Shown one piece after another: positions 54,501-60,500 of a stretch of DNA of 64,000 nucleotides. Each line of letters begins with the position of its first letter. Positions within the stretch are counted from its first letter, which is position 1. Under the pieces are notes generated by a model that ran no database searches, was not told the DNA's origin, and saw only the letters and a list, made by a program, of their open reading frames with translations. Both the position numbers and the translations under genes were made by a program. Where the stretch lies: contig CM019703.1 in the NCBI GenBank assembly GCA_009760885.1, positions 8,196,459 through 8,260,458 on the forward strand. Reading direction: 5' to 3'. Origin of the DNA: Achatina immaculata. Taxonomy: Eukaryota; Mollusca; Gastropoda; Stylommatophora; Achatinidae.

Positions 54501-57500
54501 TTAAGTGAAGTAACCAGTAGTATCGAGATCAATACTACTCAAATCACGGCACCTCTGCTCTAGAACCGGGCAACGTCCTAGACACCCCCATATTGGGATA
54601 TTATGCCTAAATTGGCTTAACCCAGGGGTGAAACTTACTAGCAGTGAGGATTCATCCTCCTGGACAAAAGCTAGGAAGACTAGTGGCCACAACCACAAAT
54701 GCTGAAGTCGGAGACACTGGACCAGTGCAGTCTAGATAGGCAACCACTTCTCTCACGGCGGGGATATACCGATATCCAAAACACATTGAGGTTTTCTGGT
54801 GAGAAAGTCCAACTCTAGACTGGATATGGGTGGGGATATGCTGATATCCAAATGACGAGGTTTTCCAGTGAGAAAGTCCAACTCAAGATTAAACTGGTGG
54901 AATAAAAACCACGCTGTCATGCAATCCCACTTCTGCGATCCACCAAGAATTCAGGCCCAAGCCCCACGATACTCTGAACCTCCTGTGATCCTTTCGGGGA
55001 TCTCTTGTGGGCCTCCAGGGGAACCATGGGACACATCATGAACCACATGAGTAAATTCAGCAGGACCAAGAGGCGATCTTGGTGGTAGAAGCGAACAAAT
55101 AAACAAAACATCCAGCCAAAAGTAATACACAAGACTTTTTTTTTTAACCTGCTGTGATTTAGGGCAAAGTCTGATTTTTTTTATGCGACTATTTTTATCC
55201 TATTTATACTTTCACTTCATTTACTGACAGTTATGTATGCAGAGTAATCCAGGCTAACACTATTTTTATCCTATTTATTCCTTCATTTCATTTACTGACA
55301 GCTATGTATGCAGAGTCACCTGTGTGGTACCCGGGATCTGCAAAGAATAGGACCATTGTACCCTACCACGCATGATCGTAAAAGGCGACTAAAGAGGGTT
55401 CGGCATAGGGCCAGCAACCCTATCTGGTAAAAAAAAACTATCAGACTGCTACAGAAACGGAAGCAAGGGGAAAAACAAATGCAGACAGGCATTTGTGGAA
55501 AACCCTTGCGGAAGCCCCATGTGCCCTGGGCACTTAAGGTTCAGAGAGAGAGAGAGATGTATGCAGAGTAATCCAGACTGACACTCTCTATATTCTGAGA
55601 TAATCCATCTTCATCAGTTTGCTGCAAAATCAACAGCATGCCACTGCCCTCAATCTGAGAAAAAGCATCTGGCTAATCTTATCTTCCCAAAAAAAGAATG
55701 TTCATGTTATAAAACCGTCCTAAAGGAAGCTAGTAAATACAGAAATCCAGACAATGAATGTAAGCTATATGATGTGGTAACAATCATAACTACAGGATCC
55801 CCAATGAAATAATTTAAGCATACTATACCAACCGTTTGATAATTATATGACAGGACTTGATTCTAGATGAAAACATGAAGTTTAAACAAACTGGATAATC
55901 ATTTGCTGAAAAGGCCACAAAATGAGGATAAGGGTATATATTCTGATTACACTGCAGTACTTAAGGCCAATGCAATAATAAAAATTTACAATCCTTTTTT
56001 TTCCATATAAACAGGTTTGATATATGATTTAACTGTGAAAAAGACAGCAAAGATCAAAATATAAAAACACAAATATCTTCTAACTGAAGATATTGCAAAA
56101 GGAATGCTTACCTGCAAAATAACAATGAATATGACAAAGCATGAATACTATGACATACACAAGTGTGATATATGAGTACTAATGACAAATTCAGATGTGC
56201 TGGTTTAAAAAAAACTCACTCTGAAAAGGTGGGGAAAGGGTATCTCTAGCACCACCTCTTCCTCTGCCTCCTCCACGACCCCCACGTGTGCTTCCACGAA
56301 TCCCACCTCGTCCGCGTGAGCCACGACCACCAGAAAAATTGCCACCTGCAGCGGTGCCACTGCGTGTCCCTTCTGTACTGTTGGCAGCAGTAGCTGAGGA
56401 TTGTGGGAGCATATTTGATCTCCAGCTCTGACTATCTGGCCCTACTGATATAAACAGCAGGTGGTAAAAAATTTCTAAACATATGCTTCTTATAAACCAG
56501 TGCTCCCCAACCTTTTTTTTTAAATCATATCCCAGATTATGATGCTGCTGACTGAGTGTGTGTTCCATCCCCCCATGCTGGGAAACACTGCAGTAAAGGC
56601 ACTGGCCACTAAAACATACTACTCCAGTAACAGCATCACAAAATTAACTCATAAATTTTAAAACATAAAATATTTCTTTACAATTTTATTCTGTTCTTTC
56701 CTTCGTTAAAACCAAACATTTAAATCTCAACAGCAAATGCCTGCATAATGATTAAGTATTAAAGACAAATGAAAAAGGACTGGGAGTGAGCAATACCATC
56801 AGATCTCCGACTATCAGGCCGCTGAAAGCGGTCACCAGCTCTACGCCCATCACGTCTGTTTGGAGATAAGCCACGACCCTGACTTCGACTGCGGCGGTTG
56901 CGTCTGTCAGGTTTTGGGTGATCAATCTCCATTCTCTGCCACTTCAGCTTCGCACCTAGTTAAAAATACACTCATTTTAATGTTCAGAAAGATAACACTG
57001 AAGTGGATTAAACTACAGTAAAACTCTAATAAACCATCTTGAGCTTAACTCTTCCCGTACCGCGCCGCCCTTTAAGTCCAGTTGCGGTTTACCGTCAGAT
57101 CCCACGCCACCCTTTAAGTCTTCTGATTTGTTTCATTGAAAACTCGATGCAACTTTTCATTTAGCCAAACAGAACTCTTCTAGGCCAAAGTTTAGCTAGT
57201 TTAGCATCTGGTCATGCCGGAAAAGAAAGGAAATGAAGAAGTGGATCGATTTGAGTGTACATTCTTCTACTTTTTTCGAGGTTGGTTGGTAGAATGGTCA
57301 TACTGACCGACTAGACCTAGCTTACTAAATGTGTTTTTCACATCTGTAGACCTGTTAGATTTATTGGATATCAAAAGCATCCGCAATTATCGATATTTCT
57401 ATACCGATATAAACATTCTGCATTGGATTCTGGCACATTTCAGGTATGTAAAACTTTGATTTTAGTGCACAGCCCTAAAAAAATATTTTTAGCGCCAAAA

Positions 57501-60500
57501 AATCGTTCCAGCTTTTCAGAACAGTTGTTTTTTTTTCTATTCTTTGTTTTTTTTAAATGATAAATAACTTCATTTATGGAATCTTCTTTCATTTCCACTT
57601 ATTTTAATATGAGATACACACGTGTTGATGAAGGAGTTTGTTTGTTACAATGAATTTTATAAAGGGACCCCCTTATATGAAAACACCCGCTCGGCCATGT
57701 AACATCATCATTGGTACCAACGTAACGTCCGTGTTTTTTACGCGGTACAGGAAGAGTTAAGTTTCATTTTTCTTTCAGGCTATGGGGACCTTCCAACGTT
57801 TAACACTGATCCCACACACACACAAAAACTCTTATTTAAATTATAATTTGTGTAAGTTTCCTTGTGGTTTTTTTTTGTTTGTTTAAGTGTGGCCACATAT
57901 TATCAGATATATAAAATGAGCTTTCGTGGAGAACAGTGTTAAGTTAATACCAGACTTTCTGGTATGATAACAAGGATTAGTTTAATTTTAAGCCTAAAAC
58001 AGCATATCTCAAACTGCTGTTCTTTCTAAGGACTCAAAATAAGCTTTGTAAAACAATCTTAGACATCACATATGATGTCCTTTGGCATGACCACCTAATG
58101 TCTGCCTGGACTTAATGACATCTGTAACTCATTTTTCACGAAGAAGAATTATCAAACAGCACTCTCCTAGATCAGAATTTAAACAGTATTTTAGAGTATT
58201 ACTACAATACACTGAACGAACAGTACCACCATGTTGAATGAATTTATTATTTTAAACAAATTTCTTAACTTATTTTATACTAATCTTCATAGAACTACTT
58301 TCTTATTATACTTTCAACTGATCTGATTATGGGACTTCAGTGTTTCAAACTTTCGAATTATACATCCACCAGTAAAGAACAGGACATACTGGTCAAGATA
58401 AAATACTTATGTACAGAACCATAACCTTGAACACTTTCATGGAAAGTCAAAAAGCTAATGAAAGAAAGAATTTAATTAAATTTATAAATTCTCAACATTC
58501 ACTGGGCATCTCTGTGCGCGTGTGTGCGTGTGGTGGAGGTGGTACCTCATAACAGTAAAGAAAATCAAGTTTAGCTGCAGAGGAAGACACAGAGACTAGA
58601 TCATGAACAAACAGCATTTTAAAAGATCACCAGCCAAGTCAGATGAAAAAAAAAAACAAAAACATAAAAGACAGATCTGTGGAGAACCACGCCCACCTAT
58701 GCTTGCCTGGACTTGATGATGAACCCAAAGGACATCATGAAAAACTTGAAAATAAAGAACCAAACCACAAAACTCTTCTGTAAATAACCTGCTAAACTGC
58801 TGCATCAATAGAACACAGCCACCATACACCCTACTATGTTAACACCCGTCTTTAAACTGTCTAGAATTAGAATCAGCCTTTCCCTATTTTTCAACCAAAC
58901 AAATGCAACTCTTTATACATAACTGATAAAACGGATGAAAAAATACTTGCTGTACATGGCTCTGGGCCAATAGTAAAAGATATCAAGAGCAGCTGAATCT
59001 GTAATAATAATAACTGTGTCAAAGATGCCACATTCCAAGGACAGTTCTTTGTATTTTTGCATATTAGTTCTAATTTCCTTTTAACTTGATATTGGTTATA
59101 TCCTACTGGTTACATGATTTATTTGATATCCTGTGTTCTGCTCAAAGTTTGATCATAAGCAATTTTCCATGCCATCTTAGCGGTAAGATCTAAATAAAAC
59201 AATAACCAATATTTTTCTTCTCTTTTTGTTCTATCACTAGCTCAGAATGAGAATAACTGGAGAAATATCATGTGCCATGTGAATCATTGCTAAGTGCATG
59301 AATGATGCATTTTCTGAGGAGGCAGTGAGGGTCATGCCAGAAAAAAAAAGGCACACAAGCACAAAGAATGCTTCATGCATTATAAATGTGACTTGTGTCA
59401 TTCATATATTGCTAACATCTGCAACAGCATGAGATTTGTATGAAATTCAACATAGGTTTGAAAAAAACAAAAGTGACACAAATGACGTTATTAAAAGCTT
59501 CAGTTAAGTTTCCAAGGGGAGTCTTTGAGGTGCCATGTAGGGTCACTGTAGGGTGTAGTTGTGCTTTTGCTGTCGAGGATAGAGAGACTGATGCATCTCG
59601 ATTCCCTCTGTTCTTGGCTCTTAGTGGACGCCAGTTAGCCATGATGGAATTGTACCATATGATTATGTCTTGCTCTGTTTGGCTGCCTATTGTTGGCATG
59701 CTTCTTAATATACCGCAGTTGTTACTGAACTTCATCATCATCAAGTCATACATTAAATGTCTAGTTTGTTCTAATGGATGGTGTTGCTTAGTGCTATTCA
59801 CCAACTGTTCTACAATGAACTGAGATGTCCTGCCTGGGGTGTTTGTGAAGCATTTGCCTTTTCTGAACTTGTGTGTTGCTGACTGTGGCTTTGTGTAAAT
59901 AATGGAAAAATGTATCTCCTGCTGGAATGGGTAAACATCTACATGACAGAAGCTTGCATGCATAATTATAGCACTGTAGCTTCCGTAAAAACCCAATACC
60001 ATTTTGTTCAGTACAATCTTTTACAATGAATAGTAAATAATTACTTCTGAGAATATCATGGATAAATCTAGACATTTTTTAAATGGAGAAAATATATCAG
60101 CATTAAGGAAGTTGCAAAAAAAAAAAATGAATGTTAAAAAAAAAGTCTCTTTAACTCTTTCACTACAAAACACCACTAGCAGTGTTGACAGATCTAACAC
60201 TCCTATACAAATCATTGCTCGGAGTAATATTTAGGAAAAGCCTAAATAAAATGAACAGCTGCAATATCTCTTCTTCCCCCCCCCCCCACTTTACAGTTTC
60301 ACAAGTCTATTCTATTAGCTACATTTGATTTAGCGATCAGTGAGGATAAGTACCTTTTTTGCTTCTAACAGCATTACTGATGTCATCTCCATTCACTGTG
60401 CTCTCTGTATTTTCTTTAGAGGAGTCATCTCCTCCAGAGTCATTCTGAGGCTGCATCTAAAAGAAGAAAATAATAATAATAATAATTAACACTTTCAATT

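Noticed and set aside
60151..60180. TTAACTCTTTCACTAC as another MITE end
   Set aside because: No partner terminus with TTAA within 1 kb on either side.
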